A stretch of DNA of 7,690 nt from Vampirovibrionales bacterium (GCA_025451145.1 JANWKX010000112.1:1-7690), one strand, 5' to 3'. Positions 1 through 7,513 are shown, counted from the first letter of the stretch. A program made the numbers and translations. The notes: generated by a model not told the origin, from the letters alone.

Positions 1-1212
1 GCTTTCCTGGGCCAAGTGGACCACCTCAGTCGAATGAGGCAACAAGTTATCCTCGTAAAGCTTAATGTTCTCTTGAGCAGCCACAATGCCCTGATAAGCC
101 GTGATCACATCTTCTTGAATCTGCTTTTTCAAGGCATCCACCTGTACCTTGGCTTGCACCACCGCAATTTGAGCTTTTTTGGTCTCAGCCTGCTGATTAT
201 GATAGAGCGGTAGATTCGCCCCAATTTGAAACATGGGACCATGAAAATAAGCCTTGTAATTGACTGGGGAATAGGGGTAAGGGGCGTGGTTATAGAGATA
301 ACCACCGGCAAATTGTAAATCCGGTATTTTCTGAGCCTGAACCAGACGTAGCTGCTTCTCATTGACAGTGACTTGAGAAACAAGGGCTTTCAGATCCAAA
401 CGACTATTCTGGGCCTTCTGGAGTAGTGTCGCCAAATCCGGGAGGGGCTTACTGGGTAAAGGCGCAACATCACTCTTGGTAGATTGAAGTGAAAATACCC
501 CTAAGTCACTCAATTGATACGCCTGGGGCGGGTTACCCAAAAGGGTATTGAGGTGATATTTGGCCTGTTCAACCTGACCAACAGCTTGCCTACGCTGGGT
601 TTTAAGCTGAGACAGAGCCAATTTTGCTTGTAGAACTTCTGATTCTGGAACGGCTCCTGCTTTAAATCGTTTACGAGCAATATCCACCATGGTTTTAAGT
701 AAGCTTGCTTGCGCCTCAATGGCCGCAAGATTGGCAATGGCTGCATCGTAATCCGAATAGGCCTGCTTGGTCTGATAACGAATATCCCAGCGCTGGGTTT
801 CAAATTGATATTGGGTCACCTGAAGAGCTGCTTTCGCCGCATCAACCCGCTTTCGCCGTTTACCGGCCGTTTCAATCACATGGTTAATATTTTGTTGGTT
901 AGGACTTGCGGCAACCCGGTAGATATTGCCGTAAACCATTTGAATCTGAAACTGCGGGTTTGGGATTTCGCCCGCAATTCGGATATCGGTTTGCCCTAAA
1001 TCAATATTTTTTTTGTTGGCTTGAAGCTGAAAATTGTATTGATCGGCCATATTCAAGGCGTCAGACAAACTCATTAATGTTACTGGTTCACTGTCTGGCG
1101 TTAAGGTTTCAGCAAAGGCAGTAGAACTGATTAAAGACAAGATGGTCAGACAAATCATCGATTGGCGAATGAATCTCCAGTCACCCTGAAAGATAGCGTT
1201 CAAATGCCTCAT
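1..1212 (-). CDS. CzcC/TolC-type outer-membrane efflux channel, second tandem copy (3' end off window)
   Basis: Outer-membrane factor that would form the trimeric exit duct of the RND pump encoded upstream. The minus-strand frame from ATG 1212 is open for 404 codons to the window edge, so the protein is cut, not broken. Residues 1-34 look like a Sec signal peptide (Arg-containing start, hydrophobic core, STAFA before the cut); there is no Cys lipobox. The mature part carries the two-repeat outer-membrane efflux layout, first repeat about 46-235, second from about 255. It aligns along its whole visible length with the neighbouring channel gene: shared blocks include QAYSDY, VDIA.KRF.AG, a KIPD.QFA stretch and PYSPVN. 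By eye roughly half the residues match. The visible part ends at HLAQES, which in the neighbour is followed by 48 residues, so about 45-50 residues are missing here. It starts 16 bases after its neighbour's stop, so the two are probably co-transcribed. Family is sure; metal specificity and the name czcC are not. Confidence 0.9.
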   Translation of the reverse strand, partial: MRHLNAIFQGDWRFIRQSMICLTILSLISSTAFAETLTPDSEPVTLMSLSDALNMADQYNFQLQANKKNIDLGQTDIRIAGEIPNPQFQIQMVYGNIYRVAASPNQQNINHVIETAGKRRKRVDAAKAALQVTQYQFETQRWDIRYQTKQAYSDYDAAIANLAAIEAQASLLKTMVDIARKRFKAGAVPESEVLQAKLALSQLKTQRRQAVGQVEQAKYHLNTLLGNPPQAYQLSDLGVFSLQSTKSDVAPLPSKPLPDLATLLQKAQNSRLDLKALVSQVTVNEKQLRLVQAQKIPDLQFAGGYLYNHAPYPYSPVNYKAYFHGPMFQIGANLPLYHNQQAETKKAQIAVVQAKVQVDALKKQIQEDVITAYQGIVAAQENIKLYEDNLLPHSTEVVHLAQES

Positions 1213-1222
1213 TGTGCTTGAT

Positions 1223-1227
1223 CCACC
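1223..1227 (-). promoter_or_regulatory. weak ribosome binding site of second channel gene
   Basis: GGTGG on the minus strand lies 10 bases before ATG 1212, inside the 16-base gap after the preceding stop codon. It is the only purine-rich match to the anti-Shine-Dalgarno sequence. The short gap and weak site suggest that translation may be helped by ribosomes finishing the upstream gene. Confidence 0.4.
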
Positions 1228-1228
1228 A

Positions 1229-2572
1229 TCACATTAAGGGTGTTCCAACAGCAGTCTCCAAGTCCTTCCAAGCGTTATGATAATCTGTAATTGCCTGGAC
1301 ATAACTTTGTCGGAGTTGTTGATCGGCTTGCTGAGCTAAAATAACGTTAGATAAAGGGCTTCTTCCATATTGATAGCTTTCCTGGGTTAAATGGACCACA
1401 TCAGAGGACTCCGGTAAAAGCTTTGACTTATAGATATCAATGTTTTGTTTGGCAACTTTTAGTTCCGAATAAGCCATACTGATATCGTTTAAAATTTGCT
1501 TAATCAGGGCCTGAGAGCTCAGTTGTGATTGATAGATGGCCGTGCGGGCTTTACGAATCTCAGCCTGTTGATGGTGAAATACAGGTAAATCAAACGTAGC
1601 CCCAGCGGAAGGCCCATCAAAATACTTTTTAATATTCACCGGGGAGTAAGGGTTAGGGGTATAGGAATATAAATACATCAACGCAAATTGGACGTCGGGA
1701 ATTTGCTTGGCCTTTTCTTGAGAAAGCTGGCCTTCATTGACCTTGACTTGTTCAATTGCGGCTTTGAGATCCGGTCTGGACTCAAGCGCCTTTGAAACCA
1801 TATTTTCGATACTTGGAAGCCCTTCCTCCGGTAAGGGTGCAAGCTCTGTTCCCACATTTCCCAAGTCAAATACACCCAAATCAAGAATTTCTTTTTGCCC
1901 TTGCGGGTTGCCAATAAGGGCATTTAAATGGGTTTTCGCTTGATTTAATTGACCCAGGGCTTGTTCCCGTTGTGTGTCAGTTTGCTCTAAAGCCAGCTCT
2001 GCCTGAATCACATCGCCTTCAGGAGATGACCCCGCCTGGAATCGTTTATTGGCAATATCCACCAATGTTTGAAGTAGGGCTGCTTGAGCATCAATTGCCT
2101 TCAAATTTGCTTCTGCCGAGGCATAGTCTGAATAAGCCTGGCGTGTTTGATTGCGAATGTCCCAGCGTAACGCCATATACTGTTGAATCGTCAGTCGTGA
2201 CTGAGCGATAGCCGTTTGGGTTCTTTTCTTACGTTTCCCATTGGTTTCAACCGTTTGATTAATACCGGCAATATCCGGCTGCCCATCAAGCCGGTACTGA
2301 GTCCCCCAGGTCCATTGGTAAAAAGCTTGAGGATTTGGAATCTCATTGGCGATTTTGATATCCTGCTGACTTAAAGGGATTGTTTTGCGGGCTGCCAGCA
2401 ATTTAGGGTTGTTTTCATCCGCCAGCTTTAAGGCTTGTGATAAGGTCAGCAGTTGAGAGGTTTGCTGTGGCGCTTGGACTTCGGATGGTTGTTGGGCAAA
2501 GGTAACGGTTGGCATCGTTAATACGACCATGCCGCAAAGAAACAACTTCACTAGATACCGCCGAATCGTCAT
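1229..2572 (-). CDS. CzcC/TolC-type outer-membrane efflux channel, first tandem copy
   Basis: Complete 447-residue outer-membrane factor of the heavy-metal RND type; it would trimerise in the outer membrane and dock onto the adaptor-pump complex. From ATG 2572 the protein opens with a textbook Sec signal peptide: MTIRRYLVK, a hydrophobic core, and a cut after VTFA at about residue 26. Two efflux-protein repeats follow, about 40-230 and 250-440, rich in Gln/Ala helices as expected of the periplasmic coiled coils. There is no lipobox Cys, unlike CusC, so no lipid anchor is predicted. Length is normal for the family (about 420-480). The frame extends upstream to a TTG at 2611, but that start has no ribosome binding site and would bury the signal peptide behind 13 extra residues. 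It lies 44 bases after czcA and 16 bases before a paralogous channel gene. CzcC is the likeliest role; the exact substrate is not shown by the sequence. Confidence 0.93.
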   Translation of the reverse strand: MTIRRYLVKLFLCGMVVLTMPTVTFAQQPSEVQAPQQTSQLLTLSQALKLADENNPKLLAARKTIPLSQQDIKIANEIPNPQAFYQWTWGTQYRLDGQPDIAGINQTVETNGKRKKRTQTAIAQSRLTIQQYMALRWDIRNQTRQAYSDYASAEANLKAIDAQAALLQTLVDIANKRFQAGSSPEGDVIQAELALEQTDTQREQALGQLNQAKTHLNALIGNPQGQKEILDLGVFDLGNVGTELAPLPEEGLPSIENMVSKALESRPDLKAAIEQVKVNEGQLSQEKAKQIPDVQFALMYLYSYTPNPYSPVNIKKYFDGPSAGATFDLPVFHHQQAEIRKARTAIYQSQLSSQALIKQILNDISMAYSELKVAKQNIDIYKSKLLPESSDVVHLTQESYQYGRSPLSNVILAQQADQQLRQSYVQAITDYHNAWKDLETAVGTPLM

Positions 2573-2593
2573 TGCCTCTCGTTTCCAGCCTCC
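2573..2593 (-). promoter_or_regulatory. ribosome binding region deciding the start of the first channel gene
   Basis: Two purine-rich stretches precede ATG 2572 on the minus strand: GAGAGG (2580-2575) only 2 bases from the ATG, and GGAGG (2593-2589) 16 bases away. Neither has ideal spacing, but both lie downstream of the alternative TTG at 2611, so they support the ATG. The poor spacing could mean weak or coupled translation. Confidence 0.4.
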
Positions 2594-2616
2594 GTTATAA
2601 ATGAAGGCCAAAGGGG

Positions 2617-5600
2617 TTAAACAGGCTCAACATCCAATGTCTCACCATCAACCGGGAACGCCACCGTTTTTTTGTCTTTCACAACGATATTATATAACGT
2701 TGGTAAGACCAGTAAGGTTAAAAAGGTTGAGGAAACCAAACCACCGATAATGACAATGGCAAAAGGCTTCTGGCTTTGGGCGCCAATACCGTTAGAGAGC
2801 GCTGCCGGCAGCAGGCCTAAAATGGCAACAGTAGCAGTCATCAAGACAGGACGCATCCTCGTTGAAGTGCCTTCATAAACGGCTTCTTTCACCGATAATG
2901 CATGGTGATCCCGTAAAAAGTTGATATTGCTGATTAAAATGACGCCATTCTGAACCGCTACGCCAAACAAGGCAATAAAGCCAACGCCTGCTGAAATGCT
3001 AAAGTACGTATGGGTTATATATAGTCCGACAATGCCCCCGATAATGCTTAATGGAACGGCTGATAAAATCAACAGGGCATTGGAAACAGAGCGGAAGGCA
3101 AAGGCCAATAAGCAGAAGATCATAAAGATTGACAGGGGGACCACAAAGAGCATCCGCTGATTGGATTCCTGTTGGTATTCGTATTGACCGCCCCATTTGA
3201 TTTGATAGCCGGAAGGGATTTTAACCATCGATTTGATTTTCTTTTGGGCTTCCTGAACGGCAGACCCTAAATCCCGCCCACGGACATTGGCTTTAATAAT
3301 CATCAGACGAGAGTTGTTTTCCCGGTTAATCATCGTAGCGCCGTTACTGACCACAATATGAGCAACTTGCGAAAGCGGAATCGGACCAATTGGGCCGGGA
3401 GGATCAATTAAAAGAGAATCAAGGGCTTTTTGGCTGTTTCGAAACCCCTTTTCAGCACGCACCAGAATATTAAATCGTTTTTCGCCATCAATGAGCTGGG
3501 TCGCCACTTTTCCGCCGATGGCCTCTTCAACCAACCGCTGAATATCGGAAACGTTAATCCCATACCGATCAGCTTCATCCCGATCAATGACCACTTGATA
3601 CTGCGGTTGCCCTGTCTGCTTAAGATCCGCAACGTCCACCATTCCGGGGACTGCATTGATGAGGGAGCCAATTTTATCGCCTAGCTGCTGGAGCGTGTAA
3701 AGATCCGGCCCATAAATCTTAATCCCCAGATTCCCTTTGGCACCGGAGATGGCTTCATCAACGTTATCTTGAATATACTGGGAGAAATTGTAAAGCACAT
3801 TGGGAATTCTCGATAAATCTTTATTCATGGCGCTAATGAGTTCGACCTTATTCCCATGAAACTGGGGGCGCCAGTCTTTAAACGGTTTTAAGTCAACCAG
3901 GCATTCAATATTACTGAATAAATTGGGATCCGTACCATCATCCGGGCTTCCGACCTGGCTGGTCACATTTTTAATCTCTGGATACTTCATAATGATATGG
4001 CGAATCTGGCTGGCCGTACTCACAGCCCCCTCCAAAGAGACCGATGTGGGAATAATCGTGGCCCGCAGCCAGATATTCCCTTCTTCCAAGGGAGGCAAAA
4101 ATTCCGACCCGATATGGGTAAACAGGATGATGGCCGCGGCTAAAGCTGCCAGCGAGAAAGTAATTGTGGGTACGGGGTTTTCCAGTGACCACCGGATCAA
4201 GGGATCATAAAGTCGGTGAATAAACTTGATCACACCGCTGTCCCCGCCATCATGCCCCATGGCCTTATCCGGATTGACCATGGATTTTCGGGTCATGAAA
4301 AATCCAACCAGAACCGGAATAATGGTTAAGCTAATCAACACCGCTCCCAGCAGGGCAAAGTTCATGGTAAAGGCCAACGGGTGAAAGAGCTTACCGGCAA
4401 CCCCCTGAAAGGCATAAATCGGCACAAAAGCCATCATAATAATAAGCGTTGCAAATAAAATGGGCTTACCCATTTGCTTGGAACTCTCCAGAACAAGCCT
4501 CATTCGACTTGGCCTGTCATCCCTGGCATGTTTATCGATTAAGGCCGGGTTGACCAAAACGCTATACGAATTTTCAACCATCACCACAGCGCCATCGACG
4601 ATAATGCCAAAGTCAATGGCGCCTAAACTCAGTAGGTTCGCTGAAATACCTGTCAGCTTTAAGCATAAAAACGCAAAAAGCAAGGCGAGTGGAATTACAG
4701 TTGCTGTAATCAGACCGCTGGTAAAGTCTCCCAAGAAAATAATCAAGACCACCATAACCAGGCTTATCCCCTCAATGACGTTATGGCCGATGGTATTCAT
4801 GGTCTCCTGCACCAAGTGGTTTCGATCATAAAGTGGCTCAAGCTTAATGCCATCAGGCAGGGCTTGTTGAATCTCGGGGAACTTTTTATACAACCTGTCA
4901 ATGACTTCAGAGGCATTCTCTCCTCGGCGCATCAAGACAATCCCCATCACTTCATCATCATCGTTATTTTTGCCAAATTGCCCCAGGCGGATACCAGGCC
5001 CCAAATCCACCTTAGCCACATCCTTGATTCGGATAGGGACCCCTTGCTGCGTATTGGTGACAACGACATTTTCGATATCAGAAATATTTTTGAGTAAGCC
5101 AAGCCCCCGAACAACATAGGCTTCCCCATTATGCTCAATATAATTGCCGCCTGTCGTCGCGTTGGAATTGGCTAAGGCCTGATAAACCTGATCGATGGTG
5201 ACATTATGGGAAATCAACCGCATCGGATCCACATTCACCTGGTAGGTTTTGGTCGGCCCCCCAAAGCTGGTCACATCAATGACACCGGGAATCTGTCGAA
5301 AGGCACGTTCCAATTGCCAATCTTCAATAGCCTTACGACTCATGGCGTTATAATATCTCGATTCCACGGTATATCGATAAATTTCGCTGGTGGCACCAAT
5401 CTCAGGCGTCAATTGAGGTTGAACCCCATCGGGAATATCCGCTTGCGCAATCCGCTCAATGACCCTTTGGCGATCCAGGCTCATCACCGTCGTGTCATCA
5501 AAAAAGACCCGAATCACCGAAAGGCCAAACAGTGAAACCGAACGTAAGGTTTTTTCACCGGGAATGCCGTTAAGTTGTTTTTCGAGGGGCACTGTGACTA

Positions 5601-5799
5601 AACGTTCAAGCTCTTCAGCACCTTTGCCAGGCATGGTTGTTACAATCTCAACCATAGGAGAGGTAAATTCCGGATAAGCTTCAGTTTGCAATGTCTCAAA
5701 AGCCCAGAAACCCATCAAAATTAGCACTAAGCCTAACAGCATGGTAATCACACGACGCTTATAAGCCAGTGTGATAAAGGAGTTGATAAAGTTTTCCAT
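2617..5799 (-). CDS. czcA: CzcA-type heavy-metal efflux RND pump, inner-membrane proton antiporter
   Basis: A 1060-residue inner-membrane pump of the HME-RND family, which exchanges protons for metal ions and passes them to an adaptor and outer-membrane channel. The topology is classical: TM1 about 13-33, a large periplasmic loop about 34-336, TM2-TM6 about 337-500, TM7 about 543-561, a second loop about 562-883, TM8-TM12 about 884-1037. The TM4 signature DFGIIVDGAVVMVEN is at 396-410; D396, D402 and E409 match the proton-relay acids D402, D408 and E415 of Cupriavidus CzcA. This DFG-x3-DGA-x3-VEN form belongs to the divalent-cation branch, not the Cu/Ag CusA branch. CusA's Met in the cleft also seems absent (residues 578-587 read LRATIIPTSV). 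GSPDDGTDP at 617-625 is typical of CzcA-like pumps. The gene is first in a probable operon with two outer-membrane factors. No adaptor gene is in view. The family is certain; which of Zn, Co, Cd or Ni it moves is inferred. Confidence 0.96.
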   Translation of the reverse strand: MENFINSFITLAYKRRVITMLLGLVLILMGFWAFETLQTEAYPEFTSPMVEIVTTMPGKGAEELERLVTVPLEKQLNGIPGEKTLRSVSLFGLSVIRVFFDDTTVMSLDRQRVIERIAQADIPDGVQPQLTPEIGATSEIYRYTVESRYYNAMSRKAIEDWQLERAFRQIPGVIDVTSFGGPTKTYQVNVDPMRLISHNVTIDQVYQALANSNATTGGNYIEHNGEAYVVRGLGLLKNISDIENVVVTNTQQGVPIRIKDVAKVDLGPGIRLGQFGKNNDDDEVMGIVLMRRGENASEVIDRLYKKFPEIQQALPDGIKLEPLYDRNHLVQETMNTIGHNVIEGISLVMVVLIIFLGDFTSGLITATVIPLALLFAFLCLKLTGISANLLSLGAIDFGIIVDGAVVMVENSYSVLVNPALIDKHARDDRPSRMRLVLESSKQMGKPILFATLIIMMAFVPIYAFQGVAGKLFHPLAFTMNFALLGAVLISLTIIPVLVGFFMTRKSMVNPDKAMGHDGGDSGVIKFIHRLYDPLIRWSLENPVPTITFSLAALAAAIILFTHIGSEFLPPLEEGNIWLRATIIPTSVSLEGAVSTASQIRHIIMKYPEIKNVTSQVGSPDDGTDPNLFSNIECLVDLKPFKDWRPQFHGNKVELISAMNKDLSRIPNVLYNFSQYIQDNVDEAISGAKGNLGIKIYGPDLYTLQQLGDKIGSLINAVPGMVDVADLKQTGQPQYQVVIDRDEADRYGINVSDIQRLVEEAIGGKVATQLIDGEKRFNILVRAEKGFRNSQKALDSLLIDPPGPIGPIPLSQVAHIVVSNGATMINRENNSRLMIIKANVRGRDLGSAVQEAQKKIKSMVKIPSGYQIKWGGQYEYQQESNQRMLFVVPLSIFMIFCLLAFAFRSVSNALLILSAVPLSIIGGIVGLYITHTYFSISAGVGFIALFGVAVQNGVILISNINFLRDHHALSVKEAVYEGTSTRMRPVLMTATVAILGLLPAALSNGIGAQSQKPFAIVIIGGLVSSTFLTLLVLPTLYNIVVKDKKTVAFPVDGETLDVEPV

Positions 5800-5807
5800 C
5801 TGTCAGA

Positions 5808-5814
5808 CTCTTCT
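5808..5814 (-). promoter_or_regulatory. ribosome binding site of czcA
   Basis: AGAAGAG on the minus strand lies 8 bases before the czcA ATG at 5799. It is a modest match to the Shine-Dalgarno consensus at good spacing and agrees with the start, which also gives the usual short cytoplasmic N-terminus before TM1. Confidence 0.5.
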
Positions 5815-5834
5815 AAGCCACATTCAACCTGAGT

Positions 5835-5843
5835 ATCATAGCA
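5835..5843 (-). promoter_or_regulatory. candidate extended -10 promoter for the czc operon
   Basis: On the minus strand TGC-TATGAT forms an extended -10 element (TGn plus five of six consensus bases), 35 bases before the czcA start. No good -35 box is found 16-19 bases upstream (the sequence there is GC-rich, near GGGCCC), which would fit an extended -10 promoter or one needing an activator such as a MerR-type or two-component regulator. No regulator gene is in the window. Confidence 0.35.
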
Positions 5844-5867
5844 TAGGATAGCCACTTTGGGCCCCAT

Positions 5868-5884
5868 GGCATGTGTCAGATTTT
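5868..5884 (+). repeat. imperfect direct repeat, copy A (possible operator)
   Basis: GGCATGTG followed by TC and AGATTTT. The same two blocks, separated by a single A, recur at 5985-6000. This copy lies just upstream of the candidate czcA promoter, about 25-40 bases from its -10 element. Regulatory function is inferred only. Confidence 0.4.
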
Positions 5885-5984
5885 AATCCACAAATGGATA
5901 CAGGAGTAGGTTTTCATCGATTGAATTTAGGCATTGTTCTTTTAGATGGGTTACAAAGATAAAGAGATATCCAGGCCTCTTCCG

Positions 5985-6000
5985 GGCATGTGAAGATTTT
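5985..6000 (+). repeat. imperfect direct repeat, copy B (possible operator)
   Basis: GGCATGTG, one A, then AGATTTT: the second occurrence of the element at 5868-5884, same orientation, 117 bases away. It lies about 20 bases upstream of the candidate mgtE -35 element, a position open to an activator. Confidence 0.4.
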
Positions 6001-6018
6001 TCTTTCCGCTTTTGTGCT

Positions 6019-6046
6019 TTGGGTTGGATTTCTGTGAGAATATAAA
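6019..6046 (+). promoter_or_regulatory. candidate sigma70-type promoter for mgtE
   Basis: TATAAA at 6041-6046 is a good -10 element; TTGGGT at 6019-6024, 16 bases upstream, is a half match to a -35 element. Transcription would begin near 6053 and give a leader of under 60 bases, too short for the M-box type magnesium riboswitch seen before some mgtE genes. Confidence 0.4.
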
Positions 6047-6097
6047 ATAGAAATCGAACGCCTTGGCGATCAGCCTATTATTCCATTTAAACGAAAC

Positions 6098-6101
6098 AGG
6101 A
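6098..6101 (+). promoter_or_regulatory. ribosome binding site deciding the mgtE start
   Basis: AGGA lies 9 bases before ATG 6111. The in-frame TTG at 6063 has no comparable site and would overlap the probable transcript leader, so the ATG is preferred. Another in-frame ATG at 6129 is possible but lacks its own site. Confidence 0.5.
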
Positions 6102-6110
6102 CCCCCTCCC

Positions 6111-7490
6111 ATGACCACCAAAGTGGTAATGAGACTTGACGAAAAGATTAAGCATTATCTCGCAATGGGTAATGGCGCAGTCTTAAGGCGTTTGTTTGCC
6201 CGGCATAACTTTGCCGACATTGCCGAAGTGATGGAGAACAATTTAACTGAAGAGGAGATGCTCGGCTGCTTTCAATTCCTTAAAGTTGGACAAGCCGCCC
6301 AAATTTTGACCAGCTTGAGTCGAGAGAAGCAAATTTTCTGCCTCTCCAATCTACCCTCCTCTACAAGCAGTGAAATTCTACATTTCATGCCCTCTGACGA
6401 TGCTGTTGACTTGCTCCAGGAGCTGGATACCTCACAGCGTCAAAAAATCCTGGAACGGATGCCCTTTGATACGGAAACCCGAACCATCCACCATCTCATG
6501 ATGGAAGCTCCGGACTCGGCAGCCGGCATTATGTCAACGGATTATATTTCAGCTCCCGCTGAATCCACCGTTGGAGAAGCCTTAAGTCTGATTAAGCAGG
6601 CAGAGGAAAAGGATTTTATCTATTATTGCTACCTTTTGGATACTCATGGGGCGCTCGTAGGGGTTGTCAGCTTAAAGCAGATGATCCTAGTACCGGAATC
6701 CACGCCACTCCAGCAGGTGGCGACTTTTGATATCAAATCCATACAGGCCAAGGATGATCAGGAAGAGGCGGCCAATTTGTTCCGTAAATATTACAACTTG
6801 CTGGCCTTGCCGGTTGTGGATGAAGAGGACATCTTACGGGGTATTATTACGGTTGATGATGTCATTGATATTATTGACGAAGAAACGTCAGAGGATATTT
6901 ACCGGGCTTCCGGGATTAGCCTGGAGCAGATTGATGAAAAAAATCTGCTGTCCGGCCCTGTTGTGAATGCCGTCAAAGCGCGAATGCCATGGCTTCTGGT
7001 CACTATGTTTGGCCAGTTTTTTGCGGCATCCATCATTGCATCCTTCCATCATACAATTACAGCCGCCGTTATCGCCATTTCATTTATGCCCTTACTCTCT
7101 GGCCTATCCGGTAATATGGGTACTCAAAGTGAAACCATTACGGTTCGGGGGCTGGCATTAAACCTGATTAATGATGAAAATATCCGTGAAAAATTCTTTC
7201 GTGAAATTAAAGTTGGCATCATTACCGGTGTGTTATTTGCGGTTGGCGTCGGCTTTTTGTCCTACCTGCAATATCGTCATTGGGAGTTGAGCTTACTGCT
7301 TTTTCTTGCGATCATCTTTTCACTCTGTTTATCGGCAATTCTTGGGTTATTGATGCCTTACGGATTTGAAAAATATTTCAAACAGGATCCAGCAGGCGTT
7401 GGTGGGCCTTTGATTACAACCTTACTGGATATTCTGACATTTTCCAGCTATCTTTTTGTTCTCAGCCTCTTTCTGGATAGAATGATTTAA
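6111..7490 (+). CDS. mgtE: MgtE-family magnesium channel/transporter
   Basis: A 459-residue inner-membrane Mg2+ uptake channel, the usual length for the family. Domain order is canonical: an MgtE N superhelical domain about 22-130, two CBS domains about 138-200 and 203-259, a plug helix about 260-285, and five membrane helices near 290-311, 315-335, 366-388, 394-416 and 433-456. In the family the cytosolic domains bind Mg2+ and close the pore when Mg2+ is plentiful; the acids doing this in Thermus MgtE appear kept, since D250, D253, E258, E261 and D262 show the same spacing as D247, D250, E255, E258 and D259. The pore signature LSGNMGTQS is at 332-340, and D440 in TTLLDILTF corresponds to the pore Asp (D432 in Thermus). 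Gating residues and pore thus look intact. The gene diverges from the czc operon and is followed after 30 bases by a ROK kinase. Some MgtE proteins also carry Co2+, which may matter beside a divalent-metal exporter. Confidence 0.97.
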   Translation: MTTKVVMRLDEKIKHYLAMGNGAVLRRLFARHNFADIAEVMENNLTEEEMLGCFQFLKVGQAAQILTSLSREKQIFCLSNLPSSTSSEILHFMPSDDAVDLLQELDTSQRQKILERMPFDTETRTIHHLMMEAPDSAAGIMSTDYISAPAESTVGEALSLIKQAEEKDFIYYCYLLDTHGALVGVVSLKQMILVPESTPLQQVATFDIKSIQAKDDQEEAANLFRKYYNLLALPVVDEEDILRGIITVDDVIDIIDEETSEDIYRASGISLEQIDEKNLLSGPVVNAVKARMPWLLVTMFGQFFAASIIASFHHTITAAVIAISFMPLLSGLSGNMGTQSETITVRGLALNLINDENIREKFFREIKVGIITGVLFAVGVGFLSYLQYRHWELSLLLFLAIIFSLCLSAILGLLMPYGFEKYFKQDPAGVGGPLITTLLDILTFSSYLFVLSLFLDRMI

Positions 7491-7503
7491 TCTGTTGAGA
7501 TTA
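7488..7503 (+). other. small hairpin at the mgtE stop codon
   Basis: TAATCT-GTTG-AGATTA is a perfect 6-base-pair stem with a 4-base loop beginning at the mgtE stop codon. An alternative fold, GATTA-G-TAATC at 7499-7509, overlaps it and abuts the next ribosome binding site. It is AT-rich, with no T tract, so it is not a rho-independent terminator; its role, if any, is unknown. Confidence 0.25.
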
Positions 7504-7509
7504 GTAATC

Positions 7510-7513
7510 AGGA
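7510..7513 (+). promoter_or_regulatory. ribosome binding site of the ROK kinase gene
   Basis: AGGA lies 7 bases before ATG 7521, a good spacing, and supports this start over the in-frame ATG at 7569, which has no such site. No promoter is evident in the 30-base gap, so read-through from mgtE is likely. Confidence 0.5.

Larger units (their letters stand above)
5800..6110. other. divergent intergenic region between czcA and mgtE
   Basis: This 311-base gap separates the two transcription units. I see a candidate minus-strand promoter near 5835-5843, a candidate plus-strand promoter near 6019-6046, and an imperfect direct repeat at 5868-5884 and 5985-6000. No convincing gene, tRNA, rho-independent terminator or riboswitch is visible. 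A 22-codon frame at 5894-5962 has no ribosome binding site. Confidence 0.7.

Noticed and set aside
1..1212. Apparent lack of a long reading frame, suggesting a broken channel gene
   Set aside because: Translating the minus strand from ATG 1212 gives 404 codons without a stop to the edge, aligning throughout with the neighbouring channel; it is truncated only by the window.
2573..2611. Longer first channel protein starting at TTG 2611
   Set aside because: No ribosome binding site before the TTG, and it would place 13 residues ahead of an otherwise ideal signal peptide beginning at ATG 2572.
4460..4831. 123-codon plus-strand open frame opposite czcA
   Set aside because: It lies wholly antisense to the strongly conserved czcA membrane region, and its translation shows no recognisable domain; it is a shadow of the real gene.
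5206..5535. 109-codon plus-strand open frame opposite the 5' part of czcA
   Set aside because: Antisense to conserved pump sequence, with no family resemblance.
5886..5899. Inverted repeat ATCCA-CAAA-TGGAT in the intergenic gap
   Set aside because: Five-base arms are common by chance; no T tract makes it a terminator and no known operator matches.
5894..5962. 22-codon plus-strand small protein in the intergenic gap
   Set aside because: No ribosome binding site and nothing recognisable in the peptide; this length is expected by chance.
6063..6110. Longer MgtE starting at TTG 6063
   Set aside because: The extra 16 residues are not MgtE-like, no ribosome binding site precedes the TTG, and an AGGA is well placed for ATG 6111.
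6047..6110. Magnesium riboswitch upstream of mgtE
   Set aside because: The leader after the candidate promoter is under 65 bases, far too short for an M-box aptamer, and no supporting stem pattern was seen.
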